In this document: positions 8,761-17,243 of the stretch, piece by piece | How positions within the stretch are numbered: position 1 is the first letter of the stretch | Layout of the letters: each line of letters opens with the position of its first letter | NCBI RefSeq assembly: GCF_016595435.1 | Contig: NZ_JAENIJ010000015.1 | Coordinates: forward strand, 1-64,000 | Direction: 5' to 3' | DNA: 64,000 nucleotides | DNA from: Luteolibacter pohnpeiensis | Lineage (GTDB): Bacteria; Verrucomicrobiota; Verrucomicrobiia; Verrucomicrobiales; Akkermansiaceae | Made by a program: the position numbers and the translations under genes | Notes under the pieces: generated by a model | What the model was told of the DNA's origin: nothing | Databases searched by the model: none | The model's input: the letters and a program-made list of their open reading frames with translations, nothing else

Positions 8761-9698
8761 GGTAGAAAAAGTTCAGTGGCTCCAACAGTGCGGACCAGTT
8801 CACGCGCACGCTCCGGGGTAGCGATGCAGCACGCGGTTGCCAGCGCATCACTCATCGCCGCACATGGGGCAATGACCGTGGCCGCAGCTTTCTTGGTGAT
8901 TCCAAGTCCCGTCATGGGATCGATAATATGCGCATAGCGAACGCCATCAATCTCGATCGCCTGTTGCAGATCACCAGAAGTCGAAACTGCGTCATTCGAT
9001 AAAATCAAAGTCCTTGAGTCGCTCGTTTTATCAAAAGTCCGGACGCCGACGCGCCAGCCTTTGCGCTGCTCCGGCGGATCTCCGAGCCGCACGTCACCAC
9101 CGCAAGTGATCGAAATACGAGAAATACCGTACTTCTGCAAAACAGCCAGCATCGCATCCGCCGCCTGTCCTTTGGCGATCCCACCGAGATCAAGCCGCAT
9201 GCCGGATTTAGCGAAAGTCGCCGTCGATTTATCCTCGTCCAGTGTCAGATATTTCCAGCCACTCACCGAACGGGCCGCTTCCAAAATCTCAGGGCTGGGC
9301 AGTGTTAGTCGACGCCTTGACTCGCGCCACAGCTTCGTCAGTGGGCCTAAGGTCGGGTCGAACAAACCATCGGTTTTTTGTGCGAATTCCAGCGCCTGCT
9401 TCAGCAACGGAAAAAGCTCGGCCGAAACTTTCACCGGCGTGCCCGCAGGATGTTTCTGCAACGACAACAGCTCACTATCCGCAATGTAGTCCGACGCGAC
9501 TTCGTTAATCTGGTCCGCCGCAGCAAACGCCGCGGTGCAGGCGGTTTTCACCAGTTCCTGATCCGGATGATCGCATTCAATGGCAAACCGCGTCCCCATC
9601 AGCGCGCGCTCCATGACGGGCGATGCGTCACGAGCGCTCACTCGGGGAGCCAATGCCGCCGCGGAGATCCATGCGATGGCCTGACGTCGGGTCATCAT
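8757..9698 (-). CDS. apbE: FAD:protein FMN transferase ApbE
   Basis: ApbE attaches FMN from FAD to a threonine or serine of extracytoplasmic proteins such as NqrB/NqrC, RnfG or FMN-binding-domain proteins. The 313 residues contain ERALMGTRF, LDLGGIAKGQAAD, the VSTSGD loop and HIIDPMTG, all family hallmarks. The N-terminus (MMTRRQAIAWISAAALAPRVSA) is a short Tat-like or Sec-like export signal. The start is the ATG at 9698; a GTG at 9704 that overlaps the previous stop is also possible. No obvious flavinylation target such as an FMN-bind protein is encoded in the window, so its partner is elsewhere. Confidence 0.92.
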   Translation of the reverse strand: MMTRRQAIAWISAAALAPRVSARDASPVMERALMGTRFAIECDHPDQELVKTACTAAFAAADQINEVASDYIADSELLSLQKHPAGTPVKVSAELFPLLKQALEFAQKTDGLFDPTLGPLTKLWRESRRRLTLPSPEILEAARSVSGWKYLTLDEDKSTATFAKSGMRLDLGGIAKGQAADAMLAVLQKYGISRISITCGGDVRLGDPPEQRKGWRVGVRTFDKTSDSRTLILSNDAVSTSGDLQQAIEIDGVRYAHIIDPMTGLGITKKAAATVIAPCAAMSDALATACCIATPERARELVRTVGATELFLP

Positions 9699-9700
9699 GT

Positions 9701-10798
9701 TCACTCAGTCGGCCCTGGACCCATGTTCCAGTAGCGGTGCATTTCTTCAACATCCGGAGTTTTCAACGGACGGACAATCCGGAACCCGAGCCATGGTGCA
9801 TCCGTGAAAAACCAGATCGACTTCGGCAACTGCGGATCGCGAGCCTTCAGTTTCGCCGATGTGCCGAGGCGCGCCGCGCAACGCAGCATCTCCGGATCCG
9901 CATCCCAGTTTCCCCCGCGAACGCTCGTCGGATAACGATTGGCCGCAGGAATCCATGGATTGGCGGCACCATCTTTCATTTTTGCGTATGCATCAGCCTC
10001 GTACTGGTCCAGGACCAGTTCGGACACATTGCCGAGCATGTCATACAAGCCCCAGGCGTTGGGCTTTTTGGTGCCGACTTTTTGATACTGGAACTCTGAA
10101 TTCTCAGCAAACCAGGCGTAGTCGCCCAACTTCGAAACATCGTCACCGAAGCTGTAAGTCGTGGTGGTTCCGGCGCGGCACGCGTATTCCCACTCCGCCT
10201 CGGTGGGCAGACGATAGAAATGCCCGGTCTGAGCGCTGAGCCATTCACAGAATTTACTCGCCGCATGTTGGGTCATGCCGACCGCGGGGTATTCCTTCGA
10301 ATAGCCCTGGCCCATTTCGAAGTGCATCGGCATGTAAGGAGGAGTTGGCTGGGTGATGGTATCATCAAGCGTTTCTCCTTCTTTGATTTCCGGGGCTTCC
10401 GAGCTGTAGATGTCAGAATCCCGGTTGAGCGTGCCGTCCTTGTTCCGGCTTTTGCCGTTTTCCATGAATGGCCGGTAGAGATCCCAGGTCATCTCCAGTT
10501 TCCCCATCCAGAATGGATCGACCTTTACCTTGTGTTGCGGGCCTTCGTCCGGTTTGTGACCGGGCTCGGAGTCCGGCGAACCCATGACAAACTCACCACC
10601 GGGAATCGCAATCATCTCGTAGGCAGCATCGCTGGCGAGAGGTGCTTTCTCGGTGTAAGTTTTCATGTCTGCCGCTGCAGGATCGGCCTGCGCGGCGATT
10701 TTCTCATGGATCGCCCGGGTCGTGGGCAGAAGCTGAGGGTTCGGAAGATCGGCTGCGCAAGCGACAGCGCTTGCCGCGAGGAAAAGAGGCAATTTCAT
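9701..10798 (-). CDS. SUMF1/FGE-fold secreted protein, catalytic cysteines absent
   Basis: The protein has 365 residues with a Sec signal ([17 protein letters not shown]). The SUMF1 domain runs from about 60 to 345: [55 protein letters not shown] and WLGFRIVR. In true formylglycine-generating enzymes two cysteines sit between the GG and RCAAR motifs and bind copper; here the intervening stretch is shorter and has neither. It is therefore unlikely to activate sulfatases, and no sulfatase is encoded in the window. Non-catalytic SUMF1-fold proteins often bind ligands or act as accessory enzymes. It lies 3 bp or less upstream of apbE and 23 bp downstream of the Tat oxidoreductase. Confidence 0.85.
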   Translation of the reverse strand: MKLPLFLAASAVACAADLPNPQLLPTTRAIHEKIAAQADPAAADMKTYTEKAPLASDAAYEMIAIPGGEFVMGSPDSEPGHKPDEGPQHKVKVDPFWMGKLEMTWDLYRPFMENGKSRNKDGTLNRDSDIYSSEAPEIKEGETLDDTITQPTPPYMPMHFEMGQGYSKEYPAVGMTQHAASKFCEWLSAQTGHFYRLPTEAEWEYACRAGTTTTYSFGDDVSKLGDYAWFAENSEFQYQKVGTKKPNAWGLYDMLGNVSELVLDQYEADAYAKMKDGAANPWIPAANRYPTSVRGGNWDADPEMLRCAARLGTSAKLKARDPQLPKSIWFFTDAPWLGFRIVRPLKTPDVEEMHRYWNMGPGPTE

Positions 10799-10821
10799 GG
10801 AGTGACGGAAATGGGAACCGA

Positions 10822-12105
10822 TTAGCCCAACTTGTAGGTTCCAGGTGTCGGAACTGGATCGACCGGATGCGAGTCACCCATGCTGAGTGTGTCCGGAGCA
10901 AGGTCTTGATCTTTTTTCCAGAGCTCATCCCAAGTGATGCGTTGGCCGGTGTGAGCCGCCTCGCGACCAAGGATCGCCAGCATGGTGCTGTTCGCCATGT
11001 ATTCGCCGCTGTTGAGTTCCTTGCCGGCGCGGATCGCAGCAAACCACTCGTTGTGGCAAACCTGATACATGTTTTCGACTTCCTTGCGATAGGCCCAGGT
11101 GATCTTGCCTGCGCGATCTTTGGTGAGAACGCGGGAAGGCGCTTCCATCGTGCCTTTTTCGCAGAATACGCGATCCATCACTTCGTTGAAAGTGTCCGGG
11201 AACTGGCGCTGACCCACGGTGCAGAACACATTGCCCGGGTATTCGTAAACCACTTCGTAGTGATCCCAAACGTTGCCATCGTCCTTGCGTTGTGCGCGGC
11301 CACCACCGGCGCGGGCAGCGATCGGCGCGATGTCACCCATCGCCCATGAAACTTTGTCCACGGTGTGAATTGCTTGTTCGAGGAGCGGTCCACCGGAGAG
11401 CCATTCGTGGCCCATCCAGTTGCGCAGCTGCCATTCCACATCTGCCCACTTTGGATCGCGTTGATCGATCGAGGTCGATGGCTTTGGCACGCTGGACATG
11501 TAAGTGCCGTAAATCGAAACCACGCTTCCCAGCTCGCCCGACAGAACCTTGGCGTAGCCTTCGCGTGTGTTCGGCGAGAAACGCCAGCAGAAGCCGTGTT
11601 GCAGCGTGGTGCCCTTCTGCTTGGCGATGCGGGTGGACTCAAGCACCGACTTGATGCCGTCGATATCGACCGCCATTGGCTTCTCGGTGAAAACGTGTTT
11701 CCCGGCTTCCACTGCAGCGCGCAGGTGCTGTGGGCGGAATGCCGGCGGTGTGGTGAGCAGGATCACGTCCACCCCGCTATCGAGAACCTTTTGATAAGCA
11801 TCCATGCCGACAAATCGACGACCTTCCGGGACATCGATTTTTTCCGCAAGCGGCTGCAGCGACTCCAGACTGCGAGTGATCTGGGTTTCAAAAATATCGC
11901 CGATCGCCCAAAGTTTCACGTTGGGATCCGCGCTGAGCGCCTGAGATGCGGCACCCGTTCCGCGCCCGCCCGCGCCGACCAAACCGATTTTCAGAGTTTT
12001 ATGATCCGTGGCGTCTTGGCCGCGAAGAACACTTGGAAACCCGACGACGGCAGCGGTGGCTCCGGCGGCGGCGAGGAAATTACGACGTGAGGTTGCTGGG
12101 TTCAT
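10822..12105 (-). CDS. Gfo/Idh/MocA oxidoreductase with Tat signal
   Basis: The 427-residue protein starts with a twin-arginine signal ([20 protein letters not shown]) and continues into a Rossmann fold ([20 protein letters not shown]). The [10 protein letters not shown] motif carries the conserved lysine. This is the exported Gfo/Idh/MocA type very common in Verrucomicrobia and Planctomycetes; because NAD(P) is not normally periplasmic, the Tat route suggests the cofactor is loaded before export. It is the first gene of a five-gene minus-strand operon (SUMF-like, apbE, PIG-L, second Gfo/Idh). About 140 bp separate it from the divergent GH43 gene, which could share regulation. Confidence 0.9.
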   Translation of the reverse strand: MNPATSRRNFLAAAGATAAVVGFPSVLRGQDATDHKTLKIGLVGAGGRGTGAASQALSADPNVKLWAIGDIFETQITRSLESLQPLAEKIDVPEGRRFVGMDAYQKVLDSGVDVILLTTPPAFRPQHLRAAVEAGKHVFTEKPMAVDIDGIKSVLESTRIAKQKGTTLQHGFCWRFSPNTREGYAKVLSGELGSVVSIYGTYMSSVPKPSTSIDQRDPKWADVEWQLRNWMGHEWLSGGPLLEQAIHTVDKVSWAMGDIAPIAARAGGGRAQRKDDGNVWDHYEVVYEYPGNVFCTVGQRQFPDTFNEVMDRVFCEKGTMEAPSRVLTKDRAGKITWAYRKEVENMYQVCHNEWFAAIRAGKELNSGEYMANSTMLAILGREAAHTGQRITWDELWKKDQDLAPDTLSMGDSHPVDPVPTPGTYKLG

Positions 12106-12243
12106 GGCTTGGTAGTATAGGGATTCTACCGGGCCAAAACGAACGAATTTTCACGACTTTTCGGTGATTTGCAGGATCAGCAGCAATTGATTGATAGCGT
12201 GCACAAAAACGGTGAACTTTTTTTTGGAACCGCTCCGTAACTG

Positions 12244-13194
12244 ATGCCGATGACCCTCCGTATTCTCGTTCTTTCGCTTTGTTTGTCCGCCTTGGGCCTC
12301 GCCGAAACCGGCAATCCGATCATGCCCGGAGCCGACCCGGATGTCGCTCTCATCGATGGAAAATTCTGGCTGTATGCCACGCGCGGCAAGGGCGGAGAAA
12401 ACTTCCTCGCGTTCGAGTCACGCGACCTGACCCGCTGGAAAGAACATGGACCGATCCTTGATTTTAAGGACATTCCATGGATTGCCGAAGACGGCAGATC
12501 GAGCCACGGCCCGTGGGCACCCTGCATTTTCGAAGATGGAAAACGGTTCTATTTTTACTACTCGGTCGGCCCCCAGGATCCTGCCCATCCTTCACGGATT
12601 GGCGTTGCCGTCGGCCGCAGCCCGAAAGGCCCCTTCAAAGATTCCGGCAAGGCATTGATCACTGGGGGTAAAGACTTTGAAGCCATTGACCCCATGGTTT
12701 TCAAAGATCCTAAAAGCGGAAAATTCTTCCTCTACGCCGGAGGAAGCGCCGCGTCGGTGATGAAAATTTTTGAGCTAAACTCCGATCTGGTGAGCGTGAA
12801 GCGGGAGATCAGAACTCAAAATCCGGAATACTTCACAGAAGGGGTGTTCATCGATTACCATGATGGGCTGTATCATCTCACCTACAGTCACGGAAATTAC
12901 CGTGATGCGAGCTACAGCGTGCATTACTCCACCGGAAAGACCCCCAAGGGACCGTGGAAATATCAAGGCGTGCTTCTGAAGAGCGACGAACATCATAAGG
13001 GCCCCGGCCACCACTCCATTTTCCCAGACGGTCAGGGAGGATGGCTGATCGCCTATCACCGCTGGAACAACCGCACTGGCGATGGCCCATTTCAAGGCAG
13101 GCGCGAGATTGCAATCGATCGCATCGAATATGGTAAAAACGGACTGCTGCAATCCGTGCAAATGACCGATGCGGGCGTAAAGCTCGATCCTTAA
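12244..13194 (+). CDS. Glycoside hydrolase family 43 enzyme (secreted)
   Basis: This 316-residue protein has a signal peptide (MTLRILVLSLCLSALGLA|E) and a five-bladed GH43 core. The three expected acids are visible: general base Asp in PGADPDVAL near residue 35, the pKa-tuning Asp in AIDPMVFKD near 142, and the acid Glu in YFTEGVFI near 200; GPGHHS is also typical. GH43 enzymes hydrolyse arabinans, xylans or galactans; substrate is not decidable here. A second ATG at 12250 is an equally good start. It is divergent from the oxidoreductase operon and may supply its sugar. It ends 11 bp before the convergent next gene. Confidence 0.88.
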   Translation: MPMTLRILVLSLCLSALGLAETGNPIMPGADPDVALIDGKFWLYATRGKGGENFLAFESRDLTRWKEHGPILDFKDIPWIAEDGRSSHGPWAPCIFEDGKRFYFYYSVGPQDPAHPSRIGVAVGRSPKGPFKDSGKALITGGKDFEAIDPMVFKDPKSGKFFLYAGGSAASVMKIFELNSDLVSVKREIRTQNPEYFTEGVFIDYHDGLYHLTYSHGNYRDASYSVHYSTGKTPKGPWKYQGVLLKSDEHHKGPGHHSIFPDGQGGWLIAYHRWNNRTGDGPFQGRREIAIDRIEYGKNGLLQSVQMTDAGVKLDP

Positions 13195-13205
13195 CCGACC
13201 ATGCC

Positions 13206-13886
13206 TCAATCGTGTTTCTGCGGTGGCATTTTCCGTTCGTCTGGCAGCAGTTTTTCCATCTCTAACAAAGCCTTGGGATGAACGCCGGTGATTCTCATCA
13301 AACCACCAGCGGTTCTGCCGGCGAAGAGGATCTCACGCATCAACAAGACCGCCACCAAGCGGATCATGAATACCAGTGGGAGCAGCCAGTGCTGGTAATC
13401 GACGGGAAGTAAACGCAGTTTCCCGCTGGCATTCGTGCCCATCAATGCAATGAGCGCGAGGACAAATGTCAGGTTCAAAATCCGAGCGACACGCATCCGT
13501 ATCAGTGTCGATTCAGATACAAAGACCCGCATCATGATCGACTTGTAAAAGCTACCAATGATGATCTGGGCCACAATCGACAACACTCCAAAGAGCCAAA
13601 CCATTCGATTGTAATCTTCAGGCAGTAGCTCCAAAAGCGCCACCACCAGAGCGACCAATCCAGCGATCAAAAGATGCCTCAATCCACGCGGGCGCTTCTG
13701 AACTCTGAGCAAAAACAAGGTCATCCGCTCCGGTGTTTCTCCGGAAAACGGGTCGACCATCGGTAACACCGCGCCAGCAGAGACGAGCAGTCGTTTTCCA
13801 TGCACCGTCCAGCCGCGAGACTGGGGAGCGGTTTCCGGCTCCGACTCCAATATCGATGGAGCCACGGCGTATGGATCCTCGGTCAT
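13206..13886 (-). CDS. Hypothetical integral membrane protein downstream of rlmN
   Basis: I do not recognise a family in this 226-residue protein. The first 60 residues are soluble and acidic, followed by about four hydrophobic helices between 65 and 185 (for example LLIAGLVALVVALLELL and MVWLFGVLSIVAQIIIG), then a basic tail. Its start overlaps the rlmN stop by 4 bp (ATGA), so it is translated with rlmN. A cytoplasmic N-terminus is suggested by the lack of a signal peptide. Confidence 0.7.
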   Translation of the reverse strand: MTEDPYAVAPSILESEPETAPQSRGWTVHGKRLLVSAGAVLPMVDPFSGETPERMTLFLLRVQKRPRGLRHLLIAGLVALVVALLELLPEDYNRMVWLFGVLSIVAQIIIGSFYKSIMMRVFVSESTLIRMRVARILNLTFVLALIALMGTNASGKLRLLPVDYQHWLLPLVFMIRLVAVLLMREILFAGRTAGGLMRITGVHPKALLEMEKLLPDERKMPPQKHD

Positions 13887-14968
13887 TTGCGTTTCACCGG
13901 TGCTTTGATAATGCCTTCCTCGGTCTCTTGCTTAAGCCTCAACTGGCCGCAAGCCGCATCAATGTCGTGCCCCTTTTCCAATCGAAGAGTCGCGGAAACA
14001 CCGGCATTTTTCAGCACATCCTGGAATGCCCTGCAGCGTGGGATCGGCGGACGCTTCCAGTCCAATCCTTCCACCGTGTTGTAGGGGATGAGATTCACCT
14101 TGGCGCGGAGTTTCCGTGCGTGACGGGCAAGGATGGTTGCCTGCTCCAGAGAATCATTCACGCCGTCGATCAAGATGTATTCCAGGGTGATCTTCTGGTT
14201 CTTACGAGAGTTCCAGTACTCAAGCGCCTCGAACAATTCGGCAACCGGCCATTTTTTGTTCACCGGCATGATTTGACCACGGACCTCATCGGTTGCGCCA
14301 TGCAATGAAATGGCCAGTCGGATTTGCTGGGGGTGATCTGCCAGGCGCTTGATCTGCGGCACCAAGCCGGAAGTGGAAATGGTTAGGTGCCGAGCCCCCA
14401 GATGTAGTGTCTCCGGCCCTGTGATCAAAGCGATCGCATCCAGCAGGTTATCGAGATTCGAGAGCGGCTCGCCCATGCCCATGAAGACCAGGTTATCGAC
14501 CCGTTGGCCGGAAAGCTGCTCGGCGGCCAGCACCTGACCGGCGATTTCAGAGGCATCCAGATTCCGGGTAAAACCAGCCAATCCCGAGGCACAAAATTTG
14601 CAGCCATACGCACAGCCAACCTGGGATGAAACGCACAGCGTCCGGCGATCGGATTTTTCACCATACAGCGCCGGATTCGCCGGGATCAGCACGGACTCGA
14701 TGTAGCGCCCATCGTGCAATCTGAACAAAAACTTCCGCGTCGTATCCTCGCTACCCTGGGTGTGCGTGTGTTCCAAGGAGTCGAATCGAAATGCGTTGCT
14801 CAGCTTTCCGCGCAAAGTCGCAGGCAAGTTGGTCATCGCATCGATCGATCCGACCTTCTTCTTCCACGTCCAATCCAGAATCTGGTTCGAGCGAAATGCC
14901 GGTTCCCCCTCCTCCTTGAGCCAGGTTGAAAGAGCGTCGGGCGATTGACCTGTGAGAGCTGGGAGCAT
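13883..14968 (-). CDS. rlmN: Dual-specificity 23S rRNA A2503/tRNA A37 methyltransferase RlmN
   Basis: RlmN is a radical SAM enzyme that methylates C2 of A2503 in 23S rRNA and A37 in some tRNAs. The 361 residues contain the cluster motif CAYGCKFCASG (three cysteines for the 4Fe-4S cluster), the LSNLDNLL and MGMGEPL segments, and near the C-terminus ATLRLEKGHDIDAACGQL, including the C-terminal catalytic cysteine. The ATG at 14968 is used; a TTG two codons earlier is possible. It leads a two-gene run with a membrane protein. Confidence 0.95.
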   Translation of the reverse strand: MLPALTGQSPDALSTWLKEEGEPAFRSNQILDWTWKKKVGSIDAMTNLPATLRGKLSNAFRFDSLEHTHTQGSEDTTRKFLFRLHDGRYIESVLIPANPALYGEKSDRRTLCVSSQVGCAYGCKFCASGLAGFTRNLDASEIAGQVLAAEQLSGQRVDNLVFMGMGEPLSNLDNLLDAIALITGPETLHLGARHLTISTSGLVPQIKRLADHPQQIRLAISLHGATDEVRGQIMPVNKKWPVAELFEALEYWNSRKNQKITLEYILIDGVNDSLEQATILARHARKLRAKVNLIPYNTVEGLDWKRPPIPRCRAFQDVLKNAGVSATLRLEKGHDIDAACGQLRLKQETEEGIIKAPVKRK

Positions 14969-15056
14969 GGGCAAAATGAATCATTCGGCGAAAATTCCGC
15001 CTGTCAGAGAACTGTTCCCAGAAATGACAGAACCTGTCAAACCGGCTTGCATTTGC

Positions 15057-17048
15057 CTAAGCCTGATCGCCCAGCTTCTCTCTCACTTTCTCGATTTCAT
15101 CGGAAATTTCACCCCAACGCGAGTAGGCGGTCTCAAGCGCTTTCGCCACTTTCGACACGGCATTGGAAGTTTCACGAAGCTTGTCGGGATCGCTGGAAAC
15201 TTCGACTGACGAAAGATTCGCGCTCAAGGTGGCCTGGGCTGACTCGAATTCCGCAATCTTGACTTCAAGTGCCTCAAGTTCGGTCTCAAGAGGCTTGAGA
15301 ACCTTCGATTTGAGCTCGCGCGCTTCCGCCTCGATGCGCCGCTGCTCCTTGCGGCTCACGCCCGGTGCCGCCTTTGGCTTCGCCGTCTCCGCAACCGGCA
15401 ACGAGGCAGGTTTTGTGGTGCTCTTGGGCGCGCTTTTCTCTTCAGCGATCTTGTCGAGGTAGTAGGAAATGTTGCCGTGAAACACGCGCGGCATGTGACT
15501 GGGCCTGAACTCCAAGGTCTTGGTCACCAATGGATCGAGGAAATTCCGGTTGTGCGAAACGATGAGCACACTGCCCGGATAATCGATCAGGGCGCGCTGC
15601 AGCACATCCTGCGATTGCATGTCGAGGTGGTTCGTCGGCTCGTCGAGAATCAGGAAATTCGCTGGCCGCAACAGCATGCAAACCAAGGCAACGCGGGATC
15701 GTTCCCCACCGGAAAGCACGCCGATTTTTTTGAAAACATCGTCCCCACGGAACAGGAAACAGCCGAGCAAATTCCGCGCGTGTGGAGCGGACTCCCGGGA
15801 GGCCGCCGCCTCGACGGTTTCGAGAATCGTTTTCTCTGGATCGAGCTCGTCCGCGTGGTTCTGCGAGAAGAACGAAGTCGCGACTTTATGGCCGAACGCG
15901 TGGCTGCCCGTGTCCGGTTCTTCCTGGGCGGTGATCAACCGACAAAACGTCGATTTACCAGCGCCGTTCGGGCCGACGATGGCGAACTTCTCGCCCTTGT
16001 TGATTTCGAAATCATAGCCGCTGAAAATTTGCAACGGCCCGTAGGCTTTCGAAACGCCCTCCAGTTTTGCCACCATGTGACCTGAATTCGGTGGCGGCGG
16101 GAATTTGAAATTCATCACCGCATCGTCCTGCTCAGGCGCAGGAATGCGTTCGATTTTCGCCAGCTGCTTGATCCGCGATTGCACCAGAGTCGCCTTGTTC
16201 GCCGAAGCACGGAAGCGGTCGATAAAGCGCTGAATATCGGCGATTTCCCGTTGCTGGGCTGTGTATTGTTTCAGCCGGATTTCTTTCCGCAGCACCGACT
16301 CTCTTTCGAAGTAAGAAAAATTCCCGGCATACTCCTCCGCCCGGCCATGAGCGAAGGCAATCGTGCGAGTGCACAAGGTATCGAGCAATCCGCGATCGTG
16401 GGAAATAAGCAGAATCGCGCCAGGATAGTTGACCAAATACTGCTCGACCCAGAGCTGGGTTTCGATGTCGAGGTGGTTCGTCGGCTCGTCGAGCAGCAGC
16501 ACTTCCGGCTCCTGCAAAAACAGCTTCGCCATCGCGATCCGCATCTGCCAGCCACCGGAAAACTCCGAACAGTCACGTGTGAAATCCTTGGTCTGAAAGC
16601 CCAATCCTTTCAGCACGGATTCGATTTTCGGCTTCATCCGCGCCGGGTCCATCGTGTCCAAACGGATTTCGAGATCGCCGATTTCCTCCAGCAAATCGCC
16701 GTAGGGCGACGAACGTGGATCGAGCTTTTCCAGTTCTGCCGACAGTCGCTCGATCTTTTCCCGCATCGCCACCGCTTCGCTGAAAGCCGACTCGGTCTCA
16801 TTCCACAGGGTGATGCCCTTCACGTGAATTCCCTCCTGCGGCAAATAGCCAACGCGGGTCCCTTTCGGCGCGCTGATTTGTCCGGCACTTGGCTTGATGA
16901 TGCCTGCCACGCATTTCATCAACGTCGATTTGCCGGCACCGTTATGGCCAGCGAAAGCGATCCGTTCCCGTGGTTGAACGGAGAACGAAAGGTCGTTGAA
17001 AAGAACGCGGGCGCCGTATTCGACGCGCAGTGACTGGATGGAAATCAT
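15057..17048 (-). CDS. ABC-F family ATPase (Uup/YheS-like)
   Basis: The protein has 663 residues with two ABC domains and no membrane segments. Walker A motifs are GHNGAGKST and GPNGAGKST, with signatures FSGGWQMR and LSGGERSR and Walker B LLLDEPTNHLD and LILDEPTNHLD. The C-terminus (about 540-660) is a charged coiled coil, as in Uup. ABC-F proteins act on ribosomes to relieve stalling or give antibiotic protection, or on DNA intermediates for Uup. The chosen start (MISIQSLRVEYG) is where family similarity begins; an in-frame extension to 17192 adds 48 unlike residues. The divergent TonB receptor starts 195 bp upstream. Confidence 0.9.
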   Translation of the reverse strand: MISIQSLRVEYGARVLFNDLSFSVQPRERIAFAGHNGAGKSTLMKCVAGIIKPSAGQISAPKGTRVGYLPQEGIHVKGITLWNETESAFSEAVAMREKIERLSAELEKLDPRSSPYGDLLEEIGDLEIRLDTMDPARMKPKIESVLKGLGFQTKDFTRDCSEFSGGWQMRIAMAKLFLQEPEVLLLDEPTNHLDIETQLWVEQYLVNYPGAILLISHDRGLLDTLCTRTIAFAHGRAEEYAGNFSYFERESVLRKEIRLKQYTAQQREIADIQRFIDRFRASANKATLVQSRIKQLAKIERIPAPEQDDAVMNFKFPPPPNSGHMVAKLEGVSKAYGPLQIFSGYDFEINKGEKFAIVGPNGAGKSTFCRLITAQEEPDTGSHAFGHKVATSFFSQNHADELDPEKTILETVEAAASRESAPHARNLLGCFLFRGDDVFKKIGVLSGGERSRVALVCMLLRPANFLILDEPTNHLDMQSQDVLQRALIDYPGSVLIVSHNRNFLDPLVTKTLEFRPSHMPRVFHGNISYYLDKIAEEKSAPKSTTKPASLPVAETAKPKAAPGVSRKEQRRIEAEARELKSKVLKPLETELEALEVKIAEFESAQATLSANLSSVEVSSDPDKLRETSNAVSKVAKALETAYSRWGEISDEIEKVREKLGDQA

Positions 17049-17243
17049 GAGCCGCAGCAGCGTGGGCAAACCGCGATCAGGGTCAAGCCCGGGAAACAAC
17101 GCAGTGATCGATGATTCAGGAGTTCTTCGATCGGAAATCCAACCCGAGCTTCGGCTGCTTTGCCAATCTGACCACCACCCCTTAAAAGGCAATCTTATTG
17201 CATTAACAATTGACTTCCATCTGCAATTTATTGAGATCTCGCC

